This document shows positions 41,934 through 51,088 of a stretch of DNA of 64,000 bases, one piece after another. The stretch covers positions 230,032 to 294,031 of the forward strand of contig NZ_MVOL01000010.1 in the NCBI RefSeq assembly GCF_002018875.1. The letters run 5' to 3'. Both the position numbers and the translations under genes were made by a program. The first letter of the stretch is position 1. Every line of letters begins with the position of its first letter. Source of the stretch: Pseudomonas sp. MF4836. Its GTDB lineage: Bacteria > Pseudomonadota > Gammaproteobacteria > Pseudomonadales > Pseudomonadaceae. Under the pieces are notes generated by a model. That model did no database searches and was not told the DNA's origin. It saw only the letters and a list, made by a program, of their open reading frames with translations.

Positions 41934-43025
41934 ATGAGTCAGCAAGCCGTCAAATTTGCCTACTGGGTGCCCAACGTCAGCGGTGGGCTGGTGGTCAGCA
42001 AGATCGAACAACGCACCGACTGGGGCATCGACTACAACCGCAAGCTGGCGCAACTGGCCGAAGCCGCCGGCTTTGAATACGCCTTGACCCAGATCCGCTT
42101 CACTGCCGGTTACGGTGCCGAGTTCCAGCATGAATCCGTGGCATTCAGCCATGCGCTGCTGGCCGCCACCAGCACGCTCAAAGTGATCGCGGCGATCCTG
42201 CCCGGGCCATGGAAGCCGGCGCTGGCGGCCAAGCAATTGGCGACTATCGACCAACTGACCAATGGCCGCATCGCGGTCAACATCGTCAGCGGCTGGTTCA
42301 AGGGTGAATTCCAGGCCATCGGCGAGCACTGGCTGGAACACGATGAGCGTTATCGCCGTTCCGAAGAGTTCATCCGCTCGCTGAAGGGCATCTGGTCCCA
42401 GGACAACTTCACCTTCAAGGGCGACTTCTACCGGTTCGACAACTACAGCCTCAAGCCCAAGCCCCTGGGCCAGCCGGAGGTCTTTCAGGGCGGCAGTTCA
42501 CGGGCGGCGCGCGACATGGCGGCGCGGGTGTCGGACTGGTACTTCACCAACGGCAACACGCCGCAGGGGATCAAGGCCCAGGTCGACGACATCCGGGCCA
42601 AGGCCGCGCTGAACAACCATTCGGTAAAAGTCGGGGTCAATGCCTTTGTCATTGCCCGGGATACCGAGGAAGAGGCCCGCGCAGTACTGGCGCAGATCAT
42701 CGACCAGGCCGACCCCGAGGCCGTCAACGCCTTTGGCGATGCGGCAAAGCAGGCCGGCAAGGCCTCACCGGAAGGCGAAGGCAACTGGGCCAAATCCACC
42801 TTCGAAGACCTGGTGCAGTACAACGACGGTTTCAAGACCAACCTGATCGGCACCCCGCAGCAGATCGCCGAGCGCATCGTCGAACTCAAGTCGGTGGGGG
42901 TGGACCTGGTGCTGGCGGGCTTCCTGCACTTCCAGGAAGAGGTGGAGTACTTCGGCAAGCGGGTGTTGCCACTGGTGCGCGAGCTGGAAGCCAAGGCCGC
43001 GGCGCAACGCGAACAGGCCGCCTGA
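41934..43025 (+). CDS. sfnG: Dimethylsulfone monooxygenase SfnG
   Basis: 363-residue FMNH2-dependent LLM monooxygenase that converts dimethylsulfone to methanesulfinate, a step in use of dimethyl sulfide as sulfur source. The sequence from MSQQAVKFAYWVPNVSGG through TAGYGAEFQHESVAF, GRIAVNIVSGWFKGEF and HDERYRRSEEFI is essentially that of SfnG, and the length fits. GAGGA stands before ATG 41934. The flavin reductase SfnF, encoded upstream of sfnG in Pseudomonas putida DS1, is absent here. A strong hairpin follows the stop. Sigma-54 control is supported by the promoter at 41880. Confidence 0.94.
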   Translation: MSQQAVKFAYWVPNVSGGLVVSKIEQRTDWGIDYNRKLAQLAEAAGFEYALTQIRFTAGYGAEFQHESVAFSHALLAATSTLKVIAAILPGPWKPALAAKQLATIDQLTNGRIAVNIVSGWFKGEFQAIGEHWLEHDERYRRSEEFIRSLKGIWSQDNFTFKGDFYRFDNYSLKPKPLGQPEVFQGGSSRAARDMAARVSDWYFTNGNTPQGIKAQVDDIRAKAALNNHSVKVGVNAFVIARDTEEEARAVLAQIIDQADPEAVNAFGDAAKQAGKASPEGEGNWAKSTFEDLVQYNDGFKTNLIGTPQQIAERIVELKSVGVDLVLAGFLHFQEEVEYFGKRVLPLVRELEAKAAAQREQAA

Positions 43026-43031
43026 TTCGCC

Positions 43032-43056
43032 GCGCGGGGCCGGCAGCGCCCCGCGC
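43032..43056. terminator. Hairpin between convergent sfnG and NTF2-like genes
   Basis: GCGCGGGGC-CGGCAGC-GCCCCGCGC is a perfect 9-bp stem with a 7-base loop, 7 bases after the sfnG stop and 10 before the end of the convergent gene. It likely ends both transcripts, though a T-run is lacking. Confidence 0.6.
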
Positions 43057-43065
43057 AGGCCTCGG

Positions 43066-43545
43066 TTACAACCCCAGCTCGCTGAGGCCCGGATGATCGT
43101 CCGGGCGCCGGCCCAAAGGCCAGTGGAACAGCCGTTCGCTGGCCTTGATTGGCAGGTCGTTGATGCAGGCGTAACGCTTGGCCATCAGGCCGTGCTCGTC
43201 GAACTCCCAGTTTTCATTGCCGTAGGAACGGAACCAGTTGCCGGAGTCGTCATGCCATTCGTAGGCATAGCGCACGGCGATGCGGTTATCGGCAAAGGCC
43301 CAGAGCTCCTTGATCAATCGGTAGTCCAGCTCCTTGGCCCATTTGCGGGTCAGGAAGGCCTTGGCCTGGGCGCGGTCATGGATGAACTCGGCGCGGTTGC
43401 GCCATTGGGTGTCCAGGGTATAGGCCAGGGACACGCGCTCGGGGTCGCGGGAGTTCCAGCCGTCTTCGGCCAGGCGAACCTTGTGCAGCGCCGACTCGCG
43501 GCTGAACGGGGGCAGGGGCGGACGAACTTCTGGGGCAGATGACAT
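43066..43545 (-). CDS. NTF2-like (DUF1348 / SnoaL-type) protein
   Basis: 159-residue small protein of the nuclear-transport-factor-2-like fold, DUF1348 group. Recognisable are the start region HKVRLAEDGWNSRDPERVSLAYT, WRNRAEFIHDRAQAKAFLTRKW, an AVRYAYEWHDDSGNWFRSYGNENWEF strand pair and the end DLPIKASERLFHWPLGRRPDDHP. The family has no firm function; some members are isomerase-like or polyketide cyclase-like. It is convergent with sfnG and divergent from pssA. Confidence 0.8.
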   Translation of the reverse strand: MSSAPEVRPPLPPFSRESALHKVRLAEDGWNSRDPERVSLAYTLDTQWRNRAEFIHDRAQAKAFLTRKWAKELDYRLIKELWAFADNRIAVRYAYEWHDDSGNWFRSYGNENWEFDEHGLMAKRYACINDLPIKASERLFHWPLGRRPDDHPGLSELGL

Positions 43546-43731
43546 CGGGCGTCTCCAGTCATGGTTGCGTGCAGGGAGTGTTTACACCCTTGTCGCGCTG
43601 GCGCCAACTGCCGGCCCGCCGCCATGGGTCGTCGGCAGCATCGATAGCGGCCGTGACGACCGCCACAAGACCCGAGCGGTCGCTTGGTGTAAGCTCGTCG
43701 GCTCTTTGGATTTCGAGCCACTGCGAGCCCT

Positions 43732-45075
43732 ATGCCGTCGCTTTTCAAACGCTCCCTGCTGCCCAAACTGCGCAGCTTTCCGTTGACCGCCGATGCCGTC
43801 ACCATTCTTTCCGGCGCCGCCGAGTTCCGCCGCTGCTTGCTGGAACAGATCGCCCAGGCTACCCAGCGCATCTATATCGTCGCGCTGTACCTGCAACAGG
43901 ACGAAGCCGGGCAGGAAATCATGGATGCCCTGCACGCCGCCAAGGCTGCCCGTCCCGAGCTGGACGTGGTGGTGGTGGTTGATTGGCTCAGGGCCCAGCG
44001 CGGCCTGATCGGCGCCGGCAAGCAGCCGGGCAACTCGGCCTGGTATCAGGACATGACCCGTACCCACGCCAGCGAAGTGCCGGTGTACGGGGTGCCGGTG
44101 CAAACCCGCGAGCTGTTCGGCGTGTTGCACCTCAAGGGTTTTGTGATAGACGACTGCGTGATCTACAGCGGCGCCAGCCTGAACAACGTCTACCTGCACA
44201 AATTCGACAAATACCGTTTCGACCGTTACCACCTGTTGCGCAACCAGGCCCTGGCCGACTCCATGCAGCACCTGGTGCAGCACGGCCTGGTGGCCTCGCG
44301 TGCGGTGCATCGCCTGGACCTGCCCGGCCTGCCGACCACCCGCAGCCTGCGCAACGACATCGGCGACCTGCGCAGCCGCCTCAAGCATGCGGCCTATGAC
44401 ACCAGCGCCGGGAGCGTGACCAAGGGTGAATTGTCGGTCAGCCCGTTGCTCGGCGTGGGCAAAAACAACCCGCTGAGCCGGGTGATCTGCGAACTGATCG
44501 CCAGCGCCCAGCAGCAGCTGACCATCTGCACCCCGTATTTCAACCTGCCGTTGGCGGTCACCCGCGAGATCAACCGGGCCCTGGCCCGTGGGGTGAAGAT
44601 CGACATCATCGTCGGCGACAAGACCGCCAACGACTTCTACATCCCGCCGAGCGAGCCGTTCAAGGTCATCGCCGCGCTGCCTTACCTCTACGAGATCAGC
44701 CTGCGCCGCTTTGCCAAGCGTCATCAGCGCGCGATCGACAGCGGCCAGCTCAACCTGCACCTGTGGCGCGACGGCGATAACACCTACCACCTCAAGGGCA
44801 TGTGGATCGACCAGCGCTACACCTTGCTGACTGGCAACAACCTCAATCCGCGGGCCTTCCGTCTTGACCTGGAAAACGCCTTGCTGCTGGACGACCCCAA
44901 AGGCGAGCTGCTGGAACCGCGCCGAGTCGAACTGGAGGAAATCTTCCGTCACACCCGGCGCATCGAGCACTTCCAGAACCTGGAAAGCCTGGTCGACTAC
45001 CCGGCGGCGGTGGGCAAGTTCCTGCGCCGGGTCAGCCGGGTACGGATCGAACGCCTGCTCTATCGCATCCTCTGA
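43732..45075 (+). CDS. pssA: CDP-diacylglycerol--serine O-phosphatidyltransferase (PssA, phospholipase D type)
   Basis: 447-residue membrane-associated enzyme making phosphatidylserine, the precursor of phosphatidylethanolamine. It belongs to the type I (PLD-like) synthases: two HKD motifs are present, HLKGFVIDD (133-141) and HLKGMWID (353-360), each with the following asparagine/gly context (SGASLNN, TGNNLNPRAF). E. coli PssA has about 451 residues and the same architecture. ATG 43732 is the natural start. A very strong hairpin follows the stop. Confidence 0.95.
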   Translation: MPSLFKRSLLPKLRSFPLTADAVTILSGAAEFRRCLLEQIAQATQRIYIVALYLQQDEAGQEIMDALHAAKAARPELDVVVVVDWLRAQRGLIGAGKQPGNSAWYQDMTRTHASEVPVYGVPVQTRELFGVLHLKGFVIDDCVIYSGASLNNVYLHKFDKYRFDRYHLLRNQALADSMQHLVQHGLVASRAVHRLDLPGLPTTRSLRNDIGDLRSRLKHAAYDTSAGSVTKGELSVSPLLGVGKNNPLSRVICELIASAQQQLTICTPYFNLPLAVTREINRALARGVKIDIIVGDKTANDFYIPPSEPFKVIAALPYLYEISLRRFAKRHQRAIDSGQLNLHLWRDGDNTYHLKGMWIDQRYTLLTGNNLNPRAFRLDLENALLLDDPKGELLEPRRVELEEIFRHTRRIEHFQNLESLVDYPAAVGKFLRRVSRVRIERLLYRIL

Positions 45076-45083
45076 ACCGGCCG

Positions 45084-45122
45084 GCGCCCGTGACCACAGC
45101 CTTGGGCTGCGGTCACGGGCGC
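45084..45122. terminator. Strong bidirectional terminator-like hairpin
   Basis: GCGCCCGTGACC (45084-45095) pairs perfectly with GGTCACGGGCGC (45111-45122), and CAGCC/GGCTG continues the stem inside. It fills the gap between convergent pssA and the MFS gene and probably serves both. Confidence 0.7.
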
Positions 45123-45129
45123 TGCCCGG

Positions 45130-46344
45130 TCAAGCGGGCCGGGGCGGGATCTTGCTGTCCGGCCACAGGGCCACCAGGATCAGCAGCAGCGCTGCCATCA
45201 GGTACGGCAGCCGTGGCTCGACGGCATAGATCAGGGCGCCCGTCAGCGGTCCGATCACCGCCCCGAAACCTTGCGCCGCGCCAATCGAGCCGGCAGTAGC
45301 CCCTTGCTCCGACGCCTCCACGGCATTGGCGGCGAGAGCCGAGAACGAGGGGAAGATGCCGCCCATGCCCGCCGCCGCTACAAAATACGCCAGCCACAGG
45401 CCCCAGGCGCTGTCCACCAGCATGCTCCCGGCATAACCGCAGGCGGCGATCAGGGCGCCGACGCGGATCATCCGCAACGGCGGCCATTCCAGCTTGCGCA
45501 CCACCAATTGCGCGCAAATCAGCGCCACCCCGACCATGGCCAGGGCAATGCCGGCGGCTTGCGCAGCGTCGGCCGGGTTCAGGCCGAGACGGTCAAGGGC
45601 ATAAAAGCTGACGGTGATCTGCGACACCGACACACACAGCATCGCCACGAACGCCACCGCCATTGGCTGGCGCAGGCGTGGATCGGACAGGCGCACCGAA
45701 CGTGGCGGCTGCTTGAGGTGCAGCTCCTGGCGCGGCAGCTTGAACAGCAGCACCAGGAAGGCGATCAGCGGCAACAGGGCCATGGCATACAGCGGCAGGC
45801 TCAGGCTGACCCTGGCCAGCATCGCGGCAAACGCCGGCCCCAGGACCAGGCCCACGGCATTGGCGGCACCCAGGGTGGCCATGGCGCGGGCACGGTGCTC
45901 GGGTTCGACGTTATCGGCGATCAGGGCGAAACCGCCCACCGGCACCGCGGCATAAAACACCCCGACCAGACCACGCCCGAGCATCAGCCCGAGAAAGGCC
46001 AGCCACATGCTTGGCAGCACCCGCAGGGAGACGTCGATAAACAGGCACAAGGCCCAGTAGGCGAGGGTGAAGCCGGCCGTGCCGACCAACAGCACCCGAC
46101 GCCGGCCAAAGCGATCGCTGGCCGCGCCCCAGGGCCGGGCCAGAAGCACCCAGATCACCCCGGACACGGTCACGGCGGCGCCGGCCTGCCAGGTGGCCAG
46201 TGCCAGCTCGCGCGACAGTGGGCCGACCAGGGAGACGAACGCCATCATCGACATGGTGCAGGCCATGTACGCGATCATCAGTGGGAACAGTTTGAACGGG
46301 GTGGCGGTCAGCGGCTGAGTGGTGGTGGCCGTTGAACTGGGCAT
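45130..46344 (-). CDS. MFS transporter, DHA1-like
   Basis: 404-residue inner-membrane antiporter with about 12 transmembrane segments. The motif-A region LARPWGAASDRFGRRRVLLVG between TM2 and TM3 is typical of drug:H+ antiporters; a second, weaker one follows in the C-terminal half. The segment GRGLVGVFYAAVPVGGFALIAD marks TM4. It stands alone between pssA and the efe operon. The substrate is unknown; a siderophore or drug exporter are both possible. Confidence 0.83.
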   Translation of the reverse strand: MPSSTATTTQPLTATPFKLFPLMIAYMACTMSMMAFVSLVGPLSRELALATWQAGAAVTVSGVIWVLLARPWGAASDRFGRRRVLLVGTAGFTLAYWALCLFIDVSLRVLPSMWLAFLGLMLGRGLVGVFYAAVPVGGFALIADNVEPEHRARAMATLGAANAVGLVLGPAFAAMLARVSLSLPLYAMALLPLIAFLVLLFKLPRQELHLKQPPRSVRLSDPRLRQPMAVAFVAMLCVSVSQITVSFYALDRLGLNPADAAQAAGIALAMVGVALICAQLVVRKLEWPPLRMIRVGALIAACGYAGSMLVDSAWGLWLAYFVAAAGMGGIFPSFSALAANAVEASEQGATAGSIGAAQGFGAVIGPLTGALIYAVEPRLPYLMAALLLILVALWPDSKIPPRPA

Positions 46345-46574
46345 AAAAAATCATCCATGAGGGGCGGGCGTTTCGCGACCTTATACAAGCAGCGGGCGAA
46401 GGCTCAGGGTTATTGGCGCGGCTGATGGTAGCCCGACAGGGCGCGGGCGGGTACAGGCGAGTGTGTGCAGATGCTTGGCAATGGCGCGGGCAAAGCCGCC
46501 GCCGCAGGCATGGGCTGCCTGCGCGACAGGGGCCGCAGAGCCCGGGGCAGGGCCTGCGGCAGCGACAGCCGGGG
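46345..46574. other. Gap between the MFS gene and the efe operon end
   Basis: 230 bases with no convincing gene. The right part contains GC-rich imperfect repeats (about 46500-46570) that could form the end structure of the efe transcript, and the left part holds the MFS gene promoter. Confidence 0.4.
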
Positions 46575-47399
46575 TCAGTTCAGGCCCAGTTTGCCGCGCA
46601 GGGTCGACAGGTCCTCAGCCAGGGTGTTGACCGGGCCGACCAGCGCCTTGCGATCGTTTTCCTTGACCTTGTCATAGGTCTGGAAGCCACCGTCGGCGGT
46701 TTTGTACTTGGCCAGGATCTTGTTCACCGTGGCGAAGTTCTTGTCGACCTTGGCCACGAAGGCCTTGTCCTGCTTCTCTATCTGCGGACGGAACAGGTCG
46801 ACGATTTTCTTCGCGCCGTCGATGTTGCCCTGGAAGTCATACAGGTCGGTGTGGCTGTAGCGGTCTTCTTCACCCGAGATCTTGGTCGCGGCCACTTCTT
46901 CAAGCAGGGCGGCGGCGCCACCCACGACTTTTTCCGGAGGGAAGGTCAGGCCGGCGACGCGGGTCTGCAGGTCCTTGACGTCCTTGTTCAGGCCGTCGGC
47001 CAGCTCATCCAGGCCCTGGGTGCTGTTTTCCGAGAACAGTGAGTACTCCAGGCGGTGGAAGCCGGTGAAGTCCTCGGCCTTGACGCCTTTCTCGTGGTCG
47101 TCGACCCGGGAGTCGATGGACGCATCGAGGTCACTGAACAACTCGGCAATCGGCTCGATCGACTCGTAGTACACGCGGGTCGGGGCATAGAGTTTCTTGG
47201 CGGTGGCCAGGTCGCCTTTTTTCACCGCGTCGGTGAATTGCTGGGTGTGGCTGGCGAGCTCGTCGAGCTGCTCGGTGACGTAGATCTTGTAGTCGGAAAT
47301 CGGCCCCACCAGTTCCAGCGGCGACGTGGCGGCAAAAGCCGAAAGCGGAACATGGAGCAAGCCAAGGGTCAGCAACACAGCAAGAGGCGACTTTTTCAT
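46575..47399 (-). CDS. EfeM-like iron-uptake M75 protein (EfeO paralog without cupredoxin)
   Basis: 274-residue periplasmic protein with a signal peptide (about 1-23, ending AFA). It consists only of a peptidase_M75/imelysin-like helical domain; the metal motif HxxE is in GFHRLEYSLF, and the EEDRYSHTDLYDFQGNIDGA block is shared with EfeO. The N-terminal cupredoxin domain of the EfeO at 48759-49964 is missing, as in EfeM-type proteins. It is the last gene of the efe operon, 28 bases after efeB. It may bind ferric iron for delivery to EfeU. Confidence 0.86.
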   Translation of the reverse strand: MKKSPLAVLLTLGLLHVPLSAFAATSPLELVGPISDYKIYVTEQLDELASHTQQFTDAVKKGDLATAKKLYAPTRVYYESIEPIAELFSDLDASIDSRVDDHEKGVKAEDFTGFHRLEYSLFSENSTQGLDELADGLNKDVKDLQTRVAGLTFPPEKVVGGAAALLEEVAATKISGEEDRYSHTDLYDFQGNIDGAKKIVDLFRPQIEKQDKAFVAKVDKNFATVNKILAKYKTADGGFQTYDKVKENDRKALVGPVNTLAEDLSTLRGKLGLN

Positions 47400-47427
47400 G
47401 GGACGTTTCCGTGGGGGGTGGGTTGTT

Positions 47428-48741
47428 TCAAGCAGAGGTTTTGGGTTGGGTGGCGTTGAGCAATGTGCGACCGATAAAGTCCTGGTCGCCGGTCACACCC
47501 GGCAGGGTGAAGAAATAACCGCCGCCGACCGGCTTGAGGTATTCCTCCAGGGGCTCGCCGTTGAGCCGGGTCTGGACCGCAATGAAGCCTTGCTCCAGGT
47601 CAGCCTGGTAGCAGATGAACAGCAGCCCCATATCCAGCTGACCGTTCTTGTTGACGCCGTTGGAGTAGTTGAACGGGCGGCGCAGGATCAGGTTCTTTTC
47701 GGTTTGCGCGGTGCGCGGATTGGCCAGGCGAATGTGTGCATCGAGCTTGGTCAACTTGCCGTGGGGGTCCTGCTGGTAGTCGGGGACCTGGGTTTCGTGC
47801 TGGCCGCCCATGGGCGCGCCGGTGGTCTTGATCCGGCCGATGATGCTTTCCTGCTCCTGCAGCGGCGTGCGGTCCCAGCGCTCGACAAAGTTGCGGATGA
47901 TGCGCACCGCCTGATAGCTGCCGTGGGCGGCCCAGGCCGGCTCGTCGCTGCCCGGCTGGACCCACACCAGCCGCGTCATGGCGCTCTGGTCGTTGGAGTC
48001 GGGGTTGGCCGAACCGTCGCGAAAGCCCAGAAAATTGCGGGCGCTCTGCGCCGGTTCGCCGGCACGGACCGGGGCCTGGGGTGGCACGCTGCCTTCCTGT
48101 TTCCAACGCACCAGCAACAGGTCCGGCAGGTTTTTCACGATGTCGCGCAGGGCGTGAATGTTGGTGTCGGTGGTGTTGGAGCAGAACTGCAGGCTCAAGT
48201 CGCCATGGCAGCAGTCGGCTTCCAGGGCGTCGTTGGGAAAGCCGACCATGCGGATCAGGCGCTTGGGCTTGGCGTCGCCCAGGCCGAAGCGCTCATCGAA
48301 CAGCGACTCGCCGACCGAGACGGTGATGGTCAGGTTGTCCGGGGTCACCACCGGGCCCAGGATGCCGGAGTCGGGCGGTGGCAGTTTCGGGTCGATCTCG
48401 GCCACCGGGCCGCCACGCATCAGGAAGCTGATGCGTTCGTTGAGAGTACGGAACAGGCGCTCCAGGTCTTCGCGGTCGCTGGCCAGGACGTCGAACGACA
48501 CCAGCATGCCGGCTGCCGGGCGCGGGGTGACGATGCCGCTCTGGTGCTGACCGTGGAAGTCGTGGCGGTCCTGGGTCTTGTCGCTGCTCGGCGCCTCGGT
48601 GACCTGAGCCGGTGTGCTGGCGGCCATCGCCGGGCAGCTCAGGGCCGAGCCGGCCAGGGCGACGCCGGCGGCGCCCATGCCCAGCAGCACGCGGCGACGC
48701 TGAGCGGAAAATGACGGTTGCTGCTGATCTGAATCGTTCAT
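47428..48741 (-). CDS. efeB: Deferrochelatase / DyP-type peroxidase EfeB
   Basis: 437-residue heme peroxidase exported by Tat (QRRRVLLG at about residues 14-21 with a hydrophobic stretch after it). The DyP signature GFRDG is at 239-243 with the catalytic Asp; the heme-ligand His follows in the C-terminal half. EfeB oxidises Fe(II) or removes iron from heme in the periplasm. It starts 17 bases after efeO and lies in the order efeU-efeO-efeB, as in E. coli. Confidence 0.93.
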   Translation of the reverse strand: MNDSDQQQPSFSAQRRRVLLGMGAAGVALAGSALSCPAMAASTPAQVTEAPSSDKTQDRHDFHGQHQSGIVTPRPAAGMLVSFDVLASDREDLERLFRTLNERISFLMRGGPVAEIDPKLPPPDSGILGPVVTPDNLTITVSVGESLFDERFGLGDAKPKRLIRMVGFPNDALEADCCHGDLSLQFCSNTTDTNIHALRDIVKNLPDLLLVRWKQEGSVPPQAPVRAGEPAQSARNFLGFRDGSANPDSNDQSAMTRLVWVQPGSDEPAWAAHGSYQAVRIIRNFVERWDRTPLQEQESIIGRIKTTGAPMGGQHETQVPDYQQDPHGKLTKLDAHIRLANPRTAQTEKNLILRRPFNYSNGVNKNGQLDMGLLFICYQADLEQGFIAVQTRLNGEPLEEYLKPVGGGYFFTLPGVTGDQDFIGRTLLNATQPKTSA

Positions 48742-48758
48742 TTCACAAAGTCTTCTGC

Positions 48759-49964
48759 TTACAGGCCGGACAGGCCAAGGGCGGGATCGATGGCATCCAG
48801 TGCGTCGGCCAGTTGCTTGGCCTGGTCGGCAATCTGCTGGCGCTGAGTGGCATTGACGCTGTCGTAGGTGCGGTAGCCGTCGCCTGCGCGCAAGGCGGCG
48901 AACTGGGCCTCCAGGCCGCTGATGGCGGTGTCGATTGGCGGCAACAGCTCGGCGGCGGCCTTGCTCAACAAGGGCCGCAATAGGTCGATGACCTTGCGCG
49001 TGGTTTGCAGGTTGCTGGCAAAGCCATTGAGGTCGCTGTGGCTGTAGCGTTCCTCTTCACCGCTGACCGCGCGCACTTCAGCCAGGCTGCGCACGTTGCG
49101 GGCGACCACGCTGACCAGTTGCTCAGGTGGCAATGACTGGGCCAGCACTTGCTGCTTGAGGCTGCTGACATCGTCGAGCAGGCGCTGGGCCACGGGTGCC
49201 ATGCCGCTCAGGTCGCGTTGCTGGAACAGGGCGTATTCGAGGCGGTGGAAGCCCTGGAATTGCGGGTCCTGCTCGCGCTTTTCAAAGTAGTCGGCGCGGG
49301 CATTGATCGCGTTGTCCAACTCGGCCAGGCGTTGCGCGGCCGGGGCCAGGCGCTGGTAGGCCGCACGGGCCGGCAGGTACAAGGCCTGGGCCTGTTGCAG
49401 GTCGCCTGCGGCCACGGCTTGCTGCAGGGCGGCGACCGCCTTGATCAGGGCACTGCTCTGGCTGCTGAGGTAGACCCGGAACTCCGACAGCGGGCCGATA
49501 AAGGCCACCATCGACGGGCGCGCCTTGGCATTGGCGTCGGACTCCGCCGTCGGCGTCACGTGCAGGGTGCCGCGCGGGTTGCTCAGCAGGCCGCAGGTGA
49601 TGGCGTAGTCGCCGGGCAGCAGGTTGGCGTTGATCACCTGGCTCAGGCCCGGGGCGATGTTCTCGCGCTCTTCGACCACCAGCACGCCGTCGAGGATTTC
49701 CCATTCCACGGCACGTTCGGAGCGGTTGACGATCCGGAAGCTCGCTCGCCCGGCCGGCACGCTCAGGGCGTTGGGCTCGCAGCTGTGGGGGTGGATGGTG
49801 ACAGTGATTTCACCCTGGTTCTGGTTGCTCTGGCGCTTGCTGGCCGCGAGCTGCGAGGCGTAGTAGAACAACCCGCCGGCGGCGATCATCACGATTACCG
49901 AACCGGCTACCGCCCAACGCAGAGCGCGGGGGGGCGAGGCCTGTGGGGATGCTTGCTGGGTCAT
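48759..49964 (-). CDS. efeO: EfeO iron-uptake protein with cupredoxin and M75 domains
   Basis: 401-residue periplasmic protein. A short N-terminal membrane anchor or signal (about 15-33) is followed by a cupredoxin domain (about 45-135) and an M75 domain (about 145-400) with HxxE in GFHRLEYALF and the EEERYSHSDLNGFASNL block. EfeO captures Fe(II)/Fe(III) and hands it to the EfeU permease. It begins 8 bases after efeU. Its M75 half is clearly paralogous to the 274-residue protein at the end of the operon. Confidence 0.92.
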   Translation of the reverse strand: MTQQASPQASPPRALRWAVAGSVIVMIAAGGLFYYASQLAASKRQSNQNQGEITVTIHPHSCEPNALSVPAGRASFRIVNRSERAVEWEILDGVLVVEERENIAPGLSQVINANLLPGDYAITCGLLSNPRGTLHVTPTAESDANAKARPSMVAFIGPLSEFRVYLSSQSSALIKAVAALQQAVAAGDLQQAQALYLPARAAYQRLAPAAQRLAELDNAINARADYFEKREQDPQFQGFHRLEYALFQQRDLSGMAPVAQRLLDDVSSLKQQVLAQSLPPEQLVSVVARNVRSLAEVRAVSGEEERYSHSDLNGFASNLQTTRKVIDLLRPLLSKAAAELLPPIDTAISGLEAQFAALRAGDGYRTYDSVNATQRQQIADQAKQLADALDAIDPALGLSGL

Positions 49965-49972
49965 GGAGAGCC

Positions 49973-50821
49973 TTACTGACTGGAAACGGAAGACGAGGAA
50001 CTGGCCGGTTTGGCGGGCGGGGCGCTGGGTAGGAAGAACAGCACCAGGGTCACCACCAGGTACAGCAGGTAGGCGCCCAGGGTGCTGATGGTCGGCGCAT
50101 CCTGGTAGCCGAACATGCCGGCCAGGACCGAGCCCAGCGGGCCGTCCATCGGCAGGCTGGCGCTGAAGTCGAAGAGCACGGTTTGCAGGTGGTTCCAGAC
50201 GCCTGCTTCATGCAGGGCCTGCACCGAGTTGGCGAGGATCCCGGCGGCGACCACCAGGATAAACAGCCCGGTCCAGCGGAAGAACGCGCCGAGGTTCAGG
50301 CGCATGCTGCCGGTGTAGATCAGGAAGCCGACGATGATCGCCAGGATCAGGCCGAGCAGGGCGCCTATGGGGGCGGCAGGGCCTTCGCTCTGCTGGAACA
50401 CTGCGAGCAGGAAGAACACAGTCTCCAGGCCTTCGCGGGCCACGGCGAAAAACACCATGGCGATCAGCGCGGTGACCTGGTGCTTGGAGCCCGCCAGAGC
50501 GTGGTCCAGGGACACATGCAGCGAATGCTTGATGGAGCGCGCCACCTTGCGCATCCAGAACACCATGGAACTGAGGATGCCTACCGCCACCAGCCCGACC
50601 ACGCCTTCGAACAGTTCCTGCTGCTTTTGCGGGAATTCCGCGCTCATCAACTCCAGGCCGCCGCCGACCAGCAAGGCCAGGGCCGCGGCGAGGAAGACGC
50701 CGATCCACACTGCGGGCATCCACTGGCCACGGCCGGTCTGCTTCAGGTAGCTGGCGATGATGCCAACGATAAGCGCGGCTTCAATGCCTTCGCGCAGCAT
50801 GATCAAAAAGGGAACGAGCAT
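49973..50821 (-). CDS. efeU: Iron permease EfeU (FTR1 family)
   Basis: 282-residue inner-membrane ferrous/ferric iron permease with about seven hydrophobic segments. Both FTR1 iron-binding motifs REGxE are intact: REGIE (10-14) and REGLE (129-133). It is the first gene of the efeUOB-type operon, behind a good Fur box. A Ser-rich C-terminal tail (about 268-282) is not conserved in the family. An intact EfeU in this operon indicates a working acid-range ferrous iron uptake system. Confidence 0.93.
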   Translation of the reverse strand: MLVPFLIMLREGIEAALIVGIIASYLKQTGRGQWMPAVWIGVFLAAALALLVGGGLELMSAEFPQKQQELFEGVVGLVAVGILSSMVFWMRKVARSIKHSLHVSLDHALAGSKHQVTALIAMVFFAVAREGLETVFFLLAVFQQSEGPAAPIGALLGLILAIIVGFLIYTGSMRLNLGAFFRWTGLFILVVAAGILANSVQALHEAGVWNHLQTVLFDFSASLPMDGPLGSVLAGMFGYQDAPTISTLGAYLLYLVVTLVLFFLPSAPPAKPASSSSSVSSQ

Positions 50822-50861
50822 TCAGCACCGGCGGGGAAGGAGTCAGGGGTTCAATTTGTAA

Positions 50862-50880
50862 CATAATGATACTCATTGCT
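50862..50880 (-). promoter_or_regulatory. Fur box in front of the efe operon
   Basis: CATAATGATACTCATTGCT matches the 19-base Fur consensus (GATAATGATAATCATTATC) at 14 positions, including an uninterrupted ATAATGATA. It lies about 40-60 bases before ATG 50821, where Fur would cover the promoter. Further AT-rich half-sites continue to about 50895. Confidence 0.8.
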
Positions 50881-51001
50881 GAATGACTATTATTGCCATC
50901 TCCTGAACATGGGCTGAACGGGACTCGTTTACAAACAGCCAGGCCCCGCCTATGACGGCGTGGCGTTGAATCTGAATGAAATTGCCGTTCGTCGCCCACA
51001 A

Positions 51002-51022
51002 CGCGCCCGGGTTCCGGGCGCG
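51002..51022 (-). terminator. Hairpin downstream of the AraC gene
   Basis: CGCGCCCGG-GTT-CCGGGCGCG is a perfect 9-bp stem with a 3-base loop, about 67 bases beyond the stop of the minus-strand AraC gene. A stretch of T is missing. The remaining bases to the efe Fur box show no gene. Confidence 0.55.
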
Positions 51023-51088
51023 GCAGGCGAGGCGTGGATTGATCGCGGGGGAGGATGCAGAAGGCCGGTTTAGAGCGCCAGGAATGGT

